Source: JAAXHH01 sp965225915 (GTDB lineage Bacteria; JAAXHH01). From it: a stretch of DNA of 64,000 nt. Every line of letters begins with the position of its first letter. The first letter of the stretch is position 1. Under the pieces are notes generated by a model, which saw only the letters and a program-made list of their open reading frames with translations, did no database searches and had not been told where the DNA came from. The stretch is taken from contig OZ245326.1 of assembly GCA_965225915.1 (NCBI GenBank), forward strand, positions 1,116,001 through 1,180,000, written 5' to 3'. Both the position numbers and the translations under genes were made by a program. Shown here one piece after another: positions 1 through 8,573 of the stretch.

Positions 1-244
1 TCACCTCGGCAACACTGGCGCCGAAGCGGGTTTTCACCCCCAGCCTGCTGAAATATTCGTCATCGCCGGTATTTACCTGCTCTACCGGGATGTTTCCCGA
101 AATGTAGTAAGGCAGAGCCATGCGGGAATAGGCCGGCTCATCGGAAATGAGGGTGATGGATGCGTCCGCATCGTAACTGCGAATCGTTTCGATGGCATTC
201 ATCCCACCCGGTCCGCCGCCTATAATCACGTGTTCTGTCGCCAT
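1..244 (-). CDS. FAD/NAD(P)-dependent oxidoreductase, N-terminal part (gene runs off window)
   Basis: The 81 visible residues begin at an ATG with GGAGG nine bases upstream. They open with a short beta strand and a dinucleotide-binding loop, IIGGGPGGMNAIETI, typical of the FAD-binding domain of pyridine-nucleotide disulfide oxidoreductases and NADH-oxidase-like enzymes. An acidic end of the second strand and the segment SRMALPYYISG follow; nitrite reductase/NADH oxidase-type proteins have a similar YSRCALPYxxSG stretch. It is the fourth gene of a minus-strand operon after a ferredoxin and two aldehyde:ferredoxin oxidoreductases. By inference it passes electrons between the ferredoxin and NAD(P). 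The C-terminal NAD-binding half lies outside the window, so the exact subfamily cannot be settled. Confidence 0.8.
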   Translation of the reverse strand, partial: MATEHVIIGGGPGGMNAIETIRSYDADASITLISDEPAYSRMALPYYISGNIPVEQVNTGDDEYFSRLGVKTRFGASVAEV

Positions 245-307
245 AAGCCGTTCCTCCAGAGAAAGTGCAGAAAAACGAAGTACCATTCATCCGTGGTTTT
301 CGATCAT

Positions 308-2137
308 TCACGCGAGTCCAAGATCCATCAGTTTTTCGGTAGTAGGCCGCCCGTCCTCGGTCCATCCCCGGGCCGCGTAGTAATCGGGCAGCATGGCGTC
401 GAGATTGACGGTCACGCCCGCTGAAGGTCCTTCGGCGTGCGCCTCTTCCAGCAGTCTTTTGGGCAGCGTATCATCAGCCGCGGTGAGACCCGCCTTGAGA
501 TTCCAGAGTCTCTCGATATTCCAGATCCGCTCGCCGATATGTACGAAGTCGTCCATGGTGTAGTCCACCCCGGTAGCGGAGGACAATACGGGTATCAGGT
601 CGTCGAGGGGCGCGCCTGCCGTGGTGAACATGCAGATACCGGTCGCGTCGTGGGCCGTGGTCCTGTTCTGCTCCTCGGCCACCCAGACTGACTTTCCATC
701 GGTCCCATGGGGATCATGCTCGCCCGTGGTTTCGATACCGGGGGTCCAGGCCCTGAGGTGACAGGCGCCGCGGTTGCACGTGGCGTAGGCCACCCCCATC
801 CCCTGGAAGCCGCGAGGATCGTAGGCGGGAAACTCCTGTCCCTTGACGCCCATGAAGAATTCCGGATGTTCGAACTTCTCGGTCATCCGCTTTGATCCCT
901 CGGCCAGTTCGTCTCCGAAACCTTCCCGGTACCCCGTGGCTTCGGTCATGGCTACCAGGGCCCTGCCGTCTCCGAACTTGAGCGACATGCCCGTCTGCGC
1001 ATCGCCCAGCAGGTCCCGCTCGTACATCTCCATGGCAGCGGCCAGTGTCGCGCCCATGGAGATGGGATCCATGCCCAGGTCATTGCACAGGTAGTTGGCC
1101 ATGATAATGGCGTCCATGTCATCCACGCCACAGTCGGCCCCCAGCGACCAGAGATTCTCGTACTCCGGCCCTTCACCGGCGACCTTCCAGTTGCGTGGAT
1201 GCATGTTGACCATGTACTTGTCCGCGTTGGGCGATACCTGTGTTACGCGTCCGCACGCGATGTTGCAGGCGAAACAGGCCTTGTTGGCGACCAGCCAGTT
1301 ATCCTTGATGCTTTCGCCGTTGATCGCCTCGGTGCCTTCGAACTGACCCGCCGTGAAATTGCGTGTCGGCAAACCTCCGAACGCGTTTACGAGGTCGATC
1401 GTAGGCGCCGTGCCCAGTTCCGTAAGTCCCTGCCGGCCGGGACTCTCGGCCAGGTGTTCATGGTAGGACCAGATCGCGGACATGTAATCTCTTGGCCGCG
1501 CGACCTGCACGCCCCGGGTTCCGCGGACTGCAATGGCCTTGAGGTTCTTGGATCCCATGACCGCACCGACGCCCGAACGCCCGGCGGCCCGGTGCTTGTC
1601 GTTGATGATGCACGCGAAACGCACCAGATTCTCGCCCGCCGGACCGATCCCGGCCACCCTGAGCGCGGGTATGCCTGTCTCGTCGCGGATCGCGTCTTCG
1701 GTCTCCGAGACCACCTTGCCCCACACGTTGGCGGCATCGCGGATTTCAACGCGGTCATTGTCAACGAGCAGGTAACACGGATGTTCCGCCCTGCCTTCCA
1801 CGATTACCATATCGTAACCGGCGAATTTCAGTTCCGGACCCCAGTGGCCACCCGAATTGGACGTGGTTATGGCGCCTGTCAGCGGCCCCTTGGTCACCAC
1901 CATGTACCGGGAACCACACGAGGCATTGGTACCCGTCAGCGGCCCGGTAGCCATGATCAGCTTGTTGTCCGGACCGAGGGCGTTGACCGAAGGATCCATC
2001 TCCTCGTACAGGTACCGTGCCGCAAGTCCCCGTCCGCCGATGTATTCCTCCGCCCAATCGAGCCTCAGGGGTTCCGTTGTCACGGATCCCCGCGTCAGAT
2101 CGACCCGCAGGAGTTGACCAGCCCACCCGAATGTCAT
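308..2137 (-). CDS. aor: Aldehyde:ferredoxin oxidoreductase family protein (tungsten-pterin), copy 1
   Basis: A 609-residue protein of normal length for the AOR family, which oxidises aldehydes to carboxylates with ferredoxin as acceptor, using a tungsten bis-pterin and one [4Fe-4S] cluster. The N-terminal domain shows GGRGLAARYLYEEMD (about 34-48) and TTSNSGGHWGPELKFAGYD (about 91-109), family hallmarks around the pterin. Cluster ligands appear as C288-x2-C291-x3-C295 with the distal C502, almost the numbering of Pyrococcus furiosus AOR. The paralogue just upstream (2178-4025) is clearly similar along the whole length and keeps the same four cysteines. The gap between the two genes is about 40 bases. 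The substrate cannot be read from sequence, and the family also includes formaldehyde, glyceraldehyde-3-phosphate and benzoyl-type members. Confidence 0.92.
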   Translation of the reverse strand: MTFGWAGQLLRVDLTRGSVTTEPLRLDWAEEYIGGRGLAARYLYEEMDPSVNALGPDNKLIMATGPLTGTNASCGSRYMVVTKGPLTGAITTSNSGGHWGPELKFAGYDMVIVEGRAEHPCYLLVDNDRVEIRDAANVWGKVVSETEDAIRDETGIPALRVAGIGPAGENLVRFACIINDKHRAAGRSGVGAVMGSKNLKAIAVRGTRGVQVARPRDYMSAIWSYHEHLAESPGRQGLTELGTAPTIDLVNAFGGLPTRNFTAGQFEGTEAINGESIKDNWLVANKACFACNIACGRVTQVSPNADKYMVNMHPRNWKVAGEGPEYENLWSLGADCGVDDMDAIIMANYLCNDLGMDPISMGATLAAAMEMYERDLLGDAQTGMSLKFGDGRALVAMTEATGYREGFGDELAEGSKRMTEKFEHPEFFMGVKGQEFPAYDPRGFQGMGVAYATCNRGACHLRAWTPGIETTGEHDPHGTDGKSVWVAEEQNRTTAHDATGICMFTTAGAPLDDLIPVLSSATGVDYTMDDFVHIGERIWNIERLWNLKAGLTAADDTLPKRLLEEAHAEGPSAGVTVNLDAMLPDYYAARGWTEDGRPTTEKLMDLGLA

Positions 2138-2177
2138 GAAGGAAGCTCCGTTACACCACGCTATGCCGGATCCCGTG

Positions 2178-4025
2178 CTACGACAGACCCAGCGACGCCA
2201 GTTTTTCCTGCGTGGGCTCGCCTTCCGCGTTCCAGCCGCGGAGTTCGTAGTATTCAGGCAGCATCTCGCCGAGCCGGTTCACTTCGCCCTTGGTCGGACC
2301 ATCCGGAATCGGTTCTTCGAGCAACCGTTTCGGGAGGGTATCGTCCTTACCGGAGAAGCCGGCCCGCTGATTCCACATGCGTTCGATGTTCCAGACGCGT
2401 TCCCCGACTTCCAGCAGTTCGGGAACCGTGTAGGAAACGCCGGTCACCGCTTCTATCTGCGGCTGCATTTCGTCCAGGCCGACGGCGAAGGTGAGGAACA
2501 GGCACAGGCCCGACGCGTCGACGGTACTGGTGGCGTCCTGGAAGATCTTCGTGATATTCGCTTTTCCTTCCGTCACGGCCGGATCCATCTTTTCCGGGAT
2601 ACCCAGTATCTCGGGAGCGACCGTGTAGCTCTTCAGGTGGCACGCGCCACGGTTCGAGGTCGCGTAGCCCAGGCCCATGCCCTGGATCGCCCGTGCGTCG
2701 TACGCCGGGAATTCCTGTCCGCGCACGCCCATGAAGTACTCCGGATGGTTGAATTTGGCGGTCATACGCTTTGAGCCCTCAGCCAGTTCGTCACCAAAAC
2801 CTTCGCGGTAAGCCGCCTTTTCCGTCATGGCGACCAGCGCCGCGGCGTTCCCGAAGTTGAGCGGGATCTCGGTCTGCTCATCGCTTACCGCGCCGTTCTC
2901 GTACAGTTCCATGGCCGCAGCCAGTGTCGCGCCGAAGGAGATCGGATCCATGCCGAGTTCGTTACACATGGCATTGGCCTTGATGAGCGCGTCCAGGTCG
3001 TCGATGCCGCAATCCGCGCCCATGGCCCACGCGTTCTCGTACTCCGGTCCCTCGACCGCGATCTTCCAGTTGTGCGGCCGGGTGGTCACGGTGTACTTGT
3101 CCTGCGCCTCGCCCGGCAACCGGGACACCCGGCCGCAGGCTATGGTGCATGCGAAACACGCCTTGTTGGCCACCAGCCGCGTATCGGCCAGGGTCTCCCC
3201 GCTGATGTTGTCCGCACCCTCGAGCTGGGAAAGCTGGTGATTGTTGGTCGGCAGCGCGCCGCTTTCGTTGATGATGTTGACGAGTACCGCGGTACCGTAT
3301 GCCGCCAGACCCTCGCCGGTAACCGGATGCTCGACCAGTTTGCTCTTCATCGCCCACATGGCCGACATGAACTTCTGCGGATCGGCGATGGGTACGCCCC
3401 CGTTACCACGTACGGCGATCGCCTTGAGATTCTTGGATCCCATCACTGCGCCTACCCCGGACCTTCCGGCGGCCCGATGGCGGTCATTTACAATGGCGGC
3501 AAAGCGCACCAGGTTCTCGCCGGCTGGACCGATACAGGTGACGACCGTATCGTGCTGTCCCGATTCTTCCCGGACGAGGTCGTCCGTCTCCCAGACCGTC
3601 TTGCCCCACAGGTGCTCCGCGGAACAGATTCGGACGTCGTCGTCGCAGATGGAGATATACGACGGAACCGGCGCCTTGCCTTCTACAATAAGCATGTCGT
3701 AGCCGGCAAACTTCAGCTCCGGTCCCCAGTGGCCGCCCGAGTTGGAGGTCGTAATGGCGTTTGTCAAAGCCCCCTTGGTGACCACCATGTAACGGGAACT
3801 GGTCGAAGCGTTGGTACCGGTCATGGGACCGGTTGCGAAAATCATCTTGTTTTCGGGGCTCAGTGGGTCCGCCGCCGGGTCCATTTCCTCATACAGGTAT
3901 TTGGCCGCGAGGCCGCGTCCGCCCACGAAGGCTTTGGCCCATTCCATGTTGAGGGGCTCTTTGGAAATCCGACCGGTGGTCAGATCGACGCGTAGTACCG
4001 TTCCTTTCCATCCGCCTTTACTCAT
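2178..4025 (-). CDS. aor: Aldehyde:ferredoxin oxidoreductase family protein (tungsten-pterin), copy 2
   Basis: A 615-residue AOR-family enzyme and tandem paralogue of the next gene downstream. It retains the pterin-domain motifs (GGRGLAAKYLYEEMD, TTSNSGGHWGPELKFAGYD) and the cluster ligands C290-x2-C293-x3-C297 plus C508. Its start codon overlaps the ferredoxin stop by four bases (ATGA), so the two are translationally coupled. Two AOR genes side by side behind one ferredoxin suggest either two substrate specificities or a heteromer. The order ferredoxin-AOR-AOR-flavoprotein resembles AOR complexes in which an electron-transfer subunit and an FAD subunit link aldehyde oxidation to NAD. Assignment to the family is firm; substrate and partner are inference. 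Confidence 0.92.
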   Translation of the reverse strand: MSKGGWKGTVLRVDLTTGRISKEPLNMEWAKAFVGGRGLAAKYLYEEMDPAADPLSPENKMIFATGPMTGTNASTSSRYMVVTKGALTNAITTSNSGGHWGPELKFAGYDMLIVEGKAPVPSYISICDDDVRICSAEHLWGKTVWETDDLVREESGQHDTVVTCIGPAGENLVRFAAIVNDRHRAAGRSGVGAVMGSKNLKAIAVRGNGGVPIADPQKFMSAMWAMKSKLVEHPVTGEGLAAYGTAVLVNIINESGALPTNNHQLSQLEGADNISGETLADTRLVANKACFACTIACGRVSRLPGEAQDKYTVTTRPHNWKIAVEGPEYENAWAMGADCGIDDLDALIKANAMCNELGMDPISFGATLAAAMELYENGAVSDEQTEIPLNFGNAAALVAMTEKAAYREGFGDELAEGSKRMTAKFNHPEYFMGVRGQEFPAYDARAIQGMGLGYATSNRGACHLKSYTVAPEILGIPEKMDPAVTEGKANITKIFQDATSTVDASGLCLFLTFAVGLDEMQPQIEAVTGVSYTVPELLEVGERVWNIERMWNQRAGFSGKDDTLPKRLLEEPIPDGPTKGEVNRLGEMLPEYYELRGWNAEGEPTQEKLASLGLS

Positions 4026-4513
4026 GCCGCGTTCCCTCCCTCTATTGATGCCACATAGGAAGCGTTGACCTTTTCGGCCCAGCCGCCGAGCCAGTCAGCG
4101 GATTCGCTCTCGGTGTACTCGATGGCACCCGTGGGACAGGCGACCGCACAGGCTGGATTGCCGTCGCACAGATCGCACTTGAAGGCCTTCTGCGTGTCAG
4201 GGTTATAGAAAACCGTGCCGAAGGGGCAGGCGATGGTGCACAACCCGCAGCCTACGCAGTTTGTATCAGCCACGACCTTTGCGCCCGTTTCCGCATTAAC
4301 GCTTATCGCGTTCACGGGACAAGCCGTCATGCACCACGCTTCGTCACATTGGAAACAGGTGTACGGCGCGTAACTGGCCTGCTCGTCGAATATGTTTACG
4401 CGGATGAGCGACCGGGATGGTTGAAACATGCCGGTCTGCACCCAGGAACATGCGAGTTCGCACTGCATGCATCCCGTACATTTATCGGGTATAATGCGCA
4501 GAGATTTAGCCAT
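4022..4513 (-). CDS. Four-cluster [4Fe-4S] ferredoxin, electron-transfer subunit of the AOR operon
   Basis: 163 residues from the ATG at 4513, which has GGGAG about eight bases upstream; an in-frame TTG at 4582 is less likely. Four cysteine groups are visible: CTGCMQCELAC (12-22), CFQC...CMTACP (53-66), CVGCGLCTIACP (86-97) and CDLCDGNPACAVACP (113-127). This is the arrangement of HycB/DmsB-like polyferredoxins carrying four [4Fe-4S] clusters. It is cytoplasmic, with no signal peptide or membrane segment. The stop overlaps the first AOR start by four bases. It most likely takes electrons from the AOR catalytic subunits and hands them to the FAD protein at the end of the operon. Confidence 0.9.
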   Translation of the reverse strand: MAKSLRIIPDKCTGCMQCELACSWVQTGMFQPSRSLIRVNIFDEQASYAPYTCFQCDEAWCMTACPVNAISVNAETGAKVVADTNCVGCGLCTIACPFGTVFYNPDTQKAFKCDLCDGNPACAVACPTGAIEYTESESADWLGGWAEKVNASYVASIEGGNAA

Positions 4514-4691
4514 ACCGACTCCCTTTCTGTATCGATGAGTTGGGTTTGGAGGCGTTCTTTCCCTCGTCCTAATCAATTGCAACGATAGCGTAAGTGGCGG
4601 GCCGTCAGCACTTGGATTTTGGGCCCGTCATCGCGAAGTACAACGATGTGGTTCTTAAAGACGAATAACAACACAACAGGGGTTAACAGTC

Positions 4692-4720
4692 AGTATAATA
4701 CGGTTTGGCTGGAATGGCAA
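4692..4720 (-). promoter_or_regulatory. Candidate sigma70-type promoter of the AOR operon
   Basis: On the minus strand TTGCCA (4720-4715) is followed after exactly 17 bases by TATACT (4697-4692). It would give a leader of about 170-180 nucleotides before the ferredoxin start at 4513. The rest of the 324-base gap between the ferredoxin and the GYD gene shows nothing else recognisable. Confidence 0.5.
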
Positions 4721-4837
4721 TAGCAAATAATCCAGACAGTTAATGATCGTCGCCTTTCGGGTAACCCAACGAGAAAATCTGGACTGGGATCCGGAATCAG
4801 AAGGCAAAAACGAAAGCGCGACGCCCTTCGACTCCGC

Positions 4838-5158
4838 TCAGTTGCCCGGCAACCGGTACGGAACGCTCTTTTTCGCCGCTTCGTCGATGGTTTCCGGCGA
4901 GATCAGGACCGTGGTGGAGACTTTGAGCGCACCGGCCGCGGCGATGTTGAGGGCGATGGCCGTCGCGGTCGCTTCATCGGCAATCTCGGCGATCAGGATC
5001 AGGTCATCATCCCCGATGGCGTAGTAGAAGCCTTCCAAGGTGCCGCCCATTCCTTCGATGGTCTGCGTCAATGCTGCGCGGCGACCGGTACCGCCCTCTC
5101 TGAGCAGGCCCTGGAGACCCGACTGCGTGTATTTCGTGCGGTACATGTATTTCGCCAT
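4838..5158 (-). CDS. GYD domain protein
   Basis: 106 residues from an ATG preceded by AGGAGG. Small GYD-domain proteins (PF08734) share the pattern seen here: an N-terminal YMYRTKYT strand, a helix (QGLLREGGTGRR), then GGTLEGFYYAIGDDDLILIAE, which carries the domain's glycine-tyrosine-aspartate core (here YYAIGDDD), and an alanine-rich helix. The fold is a ferredoxin-like dimeric alpha-beta barrel. No function is established for the family, which often sits beside oxidoreductases. Here it is on the same strand as the AOR operon but separated by 324 bases and a candidate promoter, so it is probably transcribed on its own. Confidence 0.85.
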   Translation of the reverse strand: MAKYMYRTKYTQSGLQGLLREGGTGRRAALTQTIEGMGGTLEGFYYAIGDDDLILIAEIADEATATAIALNIAAAGALKVSTTVLISPETIDEAAKKSVPYRLPGN

Positions 5159-5495
5159 GGTTGCCTCCTGTTGCAGGAATTGAGTAACAGATCCTTGCCG
5201 CCGTAGCATGCCTTGAAAATTCGAGCGTACGGACGATATTTGAAAGACCGGTTGGATAATGCTTCTTAAAACACAGCACATACATTTCTACAGGTGAGTT
5301 ATACCATTTATTTAGGTATTGGATGACGACAACTGTCAAGCGGATTTCGCGGCCGAATTGCAGGTTTCCACCGGTAAACTGCAGCAAGCCACCGACGGAT
5401 TCCTTTGATCAGCGTACTTGCGCCGGGGAATTGCACCGATCTATATTGTTGGGAACGCTTAAGTGGAATCAGGCCCTCCAAACCGAAAGGCGCTC
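5159..5495. other. Divergent intergenic region between GYD gene and methyltransferase remnant
   Basis: 337 bases with no supported gene. It must hold the minus-strand promoter of the GYD gene; a TTGACA reads on the minus strand at 5339-5334 but has no matching -10 box. A candidate plus-strand promoter is listed separately. Confidence 0.5.
5418..5447 (+). promoter_or_regulatory. Candidate promoter upstream of the truncated methyltransferase
   Basis: TTGCGC (5418-5423), an 18-base spacer and TATATT (5442-5447), about 50 bases before the chosen start codon at 5496. The -10 box is good and the -35 box moderate. Confidence 0.4.
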
Positions 5496-6101
5496 ATGCC
5501 ATTGCCTTCCTCACCTTCTACCAACCGCATGCACGAGGCCAACGGACGGTCCTGGGACGCCTCTGCCGCGTGGTGGACCGAAATGCGCGACCGGGACGGA
5601 TTGTGGCGCCGTTGTCCTACAGAACCCGATCTCGGATTCGCGGGCGGAGCGCTGGAGCTGATCGGTGATTTTGCGGGTGACGTGGAAGGCATGGAAGTCT
5701 GCGTCATCGGCAGCGGGGACAACTACGCAGCCTTCGCCCTCGCGGGCATGAAGGCCCATGTCACATCGATCGACATATCCGGTCGACAGCTGGAAACGGC
5801 CTCCGAACGTGCGGCGCAACTGGGTCTTCCCATCACCTTCGTAGAGGCCGACGCCTCCGATCTCAAGTCACTGGCCGACAGGACCTTCGAGTTCAACTGG
5901 ACCCTCGCCGATATCCTGAACCCGGCGGCGGATGCCGGTTTAAGTCTTCGCCGTATCCTGGAGCGGCCCGCCGAGGACCCTAGTTACTGGGAAGGGAGCT
6001 CCTATCTGCCGGGTGAAGACAGCCGGATGGTGGACTGGCGGGATAATCCACGGGCCGCCCTGCCGGCCTGGTTCTCTGCGGCTTTGCAAAAACCACTGTG
6101 A
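5496..6101 (+). pseudogene. SAM-dependent methyltransferase with in-frame internal deletion (pair A, copy 1)
   Basis: The frame is open for 201 codons from ATG 5496 (AAAGG five bases upstream; an upstream GTG at 5463 is less likely). The N-terminal part has the class I methyltransferase motif I (VCVIGSGDNYAAFALAG) and the acidic strand (VTSIDISGRQLE). It aligns closely with the damaged paralogue at 7776-8573 up to the residues FEF. The sequence then jumps directly to NWTLAD, which aligns with HWTVAD of the paralogue. About 83 residues, roughly 250 bases, are missing without a frame change. The lost part carries the middle strands of the Rossmann sheet, so a working enzyme is unlikely. It could be described as a short methyltransferase CDS, but the paralogue comparison points to a deletion remnant. 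Confidence 0.7.
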
Positions 6102-6119
6102 TTCATGGGAGTAGAAATA

Positions 6120-6509
6120 ATGCTCATCAAGGCTACATTCAAGATCGTAAGCTGGGACGAGAAACCATTTGACGAACCCGAGGACGGACCGAAGCTAACG
6201 CAGGCACACGTGAAGAAGTCTTTCCACGGTGACCTGTCCGGCTCAGGCAACCTCATGTACATAATGACGCATCTTGATAGTGGGGTCGCCACGTTCTCAG
6301 GTTTCGAGAAGGTTGTAGGCAACCTGGGTGGGCGAACCGGCAGCTTCGTGCTACGGCACACGGGGTCTTTCGATGGAGAGAAGGCCACGGCGGAGTACGA
6401 GGTGGTGCCTGGGTCAGGTACAGACGAGCTGGCAGGGCTTTCGGGTACCGGCAGTTTCTCCGCTGGACATGCCGAGGAACACGACATGACACTGGAGTAT
6501 GAAGTGTGA
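6120..6509 (+). CDS. DUF3224 family protein
   Basis: 129 residues from ATG 6120, which has GGGAG eight bases upstream; an in-frame ATG at 6105 lacks a binding site. The sequence is a small beta-rich protein: an N-terminal strand (KATFKIVSWDEKPF), an acidic loop, a conserved-looking KKSFHGDLSGSG segment, and a C-terminal run of strands with GSFVLRHTGSFDG and LSGTGSF. This pattern, with repeated T/S-G-S-F turns and TLEYEV at the end, matches DUF3224 (PF11528), lipocalin-like proteins of unknown function. The gene follows the methyltransferase remnant by 18 bases and is probably cotranscribed with it. Confidence 0.72.
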   Translation: MLIKATFKIVSWDEKPFDEPEDGPKLTQAHVKKSFHGDLSGSGNLMYIMTHLDSGVATFSGFEKVVGNLGGRTGSFVLRHTGSFDGEKATAEYEVVPGSGTDELAGLSGTGSFSAGHAEEHDMTLEYEV

Positions 6510-6583
6510 CTCGCCGACGGCCTACCTTACGCCGGTAAAATATCTCCGATCTGATCGGGATTCCGGGGCTTCCAGGATCACCC

Positions 6584-7171
6584 ATGAAAAATAATCGTGC
6601 CGGGTTCTTTCAAGGCGTACCGATCGGACGGCGGATCCACGTCACCGGAAACAGTTGCTCGGGCAAGAGCACACTAGGCGCCGGGCTCGCGGCCCATCTT
6701 CGCGTTCCATTCGTGGAACTGGACGCGATAAACTGGCAACCGGATTGGATCAGTCTGGCGGAAAAGGATCCCGATGAACTGGAACGACGCCTGGCCGAAG
6801 CGACGACCGGTGAAGGGTGGGTGGTCGCCGGTTCCTACATGACCTTTTCGAAACGGGTTTTCTGGCCGCGAGTGGAAACGGTTATATGGCTGGATCTCCC
6901 CGCGTACCGGCTGGTCTGGCGTATGCTGGTCCGTTCCTGGAAACGCGCGCGGTCGAAGGAACTTCTTTGGGGAACGAACTACGAGCGATTCTGGCCCAAC
7001 CTCAAGTTCTGGAACCGGGAAGACTCCCTGGCCTGGTGGATCGTTACCCAGCAGAAGCGAAAGCGTATGGGCATGTACTCCTCCATGGAGGACCGTACCT
7101 GGCGGCATATTAACTTCATCAGACTTGGATCCAACGCGGAAATCGATGTTTTTACAAACGCTCTCGGATAG
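6584..7171 (+). CDS. Adenylate-kinase-like P-loop nucleoside kinase (FlaR/topology-modulation type)
   Basis: 195 residues. A Walker A loop GNSCSGKST lies at 22-30, right after the first strand (RIHVT). Then come VELDAINWQPDW, which resembles the substrate-binding region of small P-loop kinases often labelled adenylate kinase or DNA topology modulation protein FlaR, and a second strand and aspartate, TVIWLDLP. A basic lid-like segment (RSWKRARSKELLWG) and W-rich NYERFWPNLKFWNRE follow, as in that group. It is cytoplasmic, and its substrate is unknown. AGGA lies seven bases before the ATG. It belongs to a set of short, unrelated plus-strand genes from 5.5 to 7.8 kb. Confidence 0.75.
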   Translation: MKNNRAGFFQGVPIGRRIHVTGNSCSGKSTLGAGLAAHLRVPFVELDAINWQPDWISLAEKDPDELERRLAEATTGEGWVVAGSYMTFSKRVFWPRVETVIWLDLPAYRLVWRMLVRSWKRARSKELLWGTNYERFWPNLKFWNREDSLAWWIVTQQKRKRMGMYSSMEDRTWRHINFIRLGSNAEIDVFTNALG

Positions 7172-7195
7172 ACTCATTGATGTCAGGTAACGACC

Positions 7196-7762
7196 ATGTT
7201 CCGACGTAGGCCGCACCGAATCAACCACTTACTGCTACCAACGGTCATTGCCCTCATTTTACTGTCTTCATCCCCCTGGGCCGCCGCCCAGGAAGAATCA
7301 GAGGAAAGTTCCATGTTCTGGTCAACTACGCTGAAGATGGTCCGCGCCAGGTTCCCGGAGGTCGTCCAGGTTTCCACCGACACGCTCGCCTCCTGGCTCG
7401 ACGATGCGGGTAAATCGAAGCGTCCCGTGCTGCTCGACGTACGGGAGCGGGAAGAATACCAGGTCAGCCACCTGGAGGACGCGGTTCCCGCACTGTCCAA
7501 AGAACAGGCGTTGAAAGCACTGGAAGGCTCTTCCCGGGATCAGCCCGTCGTGCTGTACTGTTCCGTGGGTTACCGCTCGTCGGAAATGGCCGATTTCCTG
7601 GCAAAGAAGGGTTACAGGAATATCTACAACCTGGAGGGTTCGATTTTTGCCTGGGCTAACGAGGGTCGTCCCGTCTACCGCGGGGACCAGCAGGTGGAAG
7701 TCGTCCACCCCTATGACAAGATCTGGGGCAAGCTGCTGAAGAAGGCCCTCAGGGCGAAATAG
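7196..7762 (+). CDS. Secreted or periplasmic rhodanese-domain protein
   Basis: 188 residues. The first 31 form a signal peptide: basic start (FRRRPHR), hydrophobic LLLPTVIALILL and an AAA cleavage region. The mature part is a single rhodanese domain with the PVLLDVREREEY strand and the active-site loop CSVGYRS, catalytic Cys122. Active-site loop length (C-x4-R) is that of sulfurtransferases rather than of Cdc25-type phosphatases. A short basic tail follows the domain. It starts 25 bases after the kinase gene. A periplasmic role in sulfur or thiosulfate handling, or in oxidant protection, is possible but not shown by the context. Confidence 0.85.
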   Translation: MFRRRPHRINHLLLPTVIALILLSSSPWAAAQEESEESSMFWSTTLKMVRARFPEVVQVSTDTLASWLDDAGKSKRPVLLDVREREEYQVSHLEDAVPALSKEQALKALEGSSRDQPVVLYCSVGYRSSEMADFLAKKGYRNIYNLEGSIFAWANEGRPVYRGDQQVEVVHPYDKIWGKLLKKALRAK

Positions 7763-7775
7763 CGTCCATCACCCT

Positions 7776-8573
7776 CTAGAGCGTAGGCTTGCCGGGCTTC
7801 TTCCGGCCCACCAGGAAGAGGTTGGACGGCATCCGCTCCAGGGGCGCGCCGCCTTCCCAACCCTGGCTCTCGTCACCGTACTCCCTCAGTGCCAGGAGTT
7901 CACATCCCGCGTCGAGCAAGGCGCCCGTCATATCCGCGACGGTCCAGTGAAACTCATGGCCGGGAAGCGGTTCGGAAGTGCCTTTGGGCAGGTCATCGGA
8001 CCGGTCGTACTCGAACGGACCCTGGTCGAAGTAGTGAAACTCCTGATCCAGGGGACCGGGGGCCAGACGCCACAGCCGTCGGAATGGGTGGTACTCGTTG
8101 ACCATGAAGAGTCCGGACGGCTTAAGAACCCGGCAACCCTCTCCATAATACCGCTTGAGATCGGACACCCACACGGCGACGTGGCCGCCCGTATATACGA
8201 AGTCGAAAGCTTCGTCCGGCAAGGCACGCAGATCGGTCACGTCGGCCCGTTCGAACCGGATCGAGAGACCGAGTTCCTCCGCTCTTTCGGCGGCCATCTC
8301 TAATTGCGCCCCGGAGATATCGACGGAGGTGACGCGGGCCCCGGCGCCGGCCAGGGCGAAGGCGACCAGGTTGTCCCCGCTGCCGAGGACACAGACGGGA
8401 CGGCCGGACACGTCGCCGAGATACTAAAGCTCCTCGTCATCAAGTACCAGGCATATATCCTCCGGTACGCGACGCCAGTCTATGTTGGCGTCGATGTTCG
8501 CCTGCCATCGGGCCGAGACGGCGTCCCAGCCTTTCCGGTTCGCTTCGTGCAGGGGATTTTCTGAATCAGACAT
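7776..8573 (-). pseudogene. SAM-dependent methyltransferase interrupted by an in-frame TAG (pair A, copy 2)
   Basis: The reading frame starts at ATG 8573 with MSDSENPLHEANRKGWDA, matching the N-terminus of the paralogue at 5496 (MHEANGRSWDA). It runs 49 codons to a TAG at 8426-8424, then continues open in the same frame to 7776. After the stop the frame encodes motif I (VCVLGSGDNLVAFALAG), VTSVDISGAQLE, the middle strands and the C-terminal HWTVADMTGALLDAG, so the rest is full length. A GTG at 8411 could only start a protein lacking the N-terminal helices. The whole gene would be about 265 codons. One base substitution accounts for the damage. It converges on the rhodanese gene with a 13-base gap. 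Confidence 0.8.

Noticed and set aside
1199..2494. 431-codon plus-strand open frame
   Set aside because: It is antisense to the tandem aldehyde oxidoreductase genes; its composition (many Arg, Gly, His) is typical of the complementary strand of GC-rich coding DNA.
8424..8426. TAG as a pyrrolysine codon
   Set aside because: Pyrrolysine occurs in corrinoid-dependent methylamine methyltransferases, not in this SAM-dependent Rossmann type, and no insertion element or pyl gene is in view.
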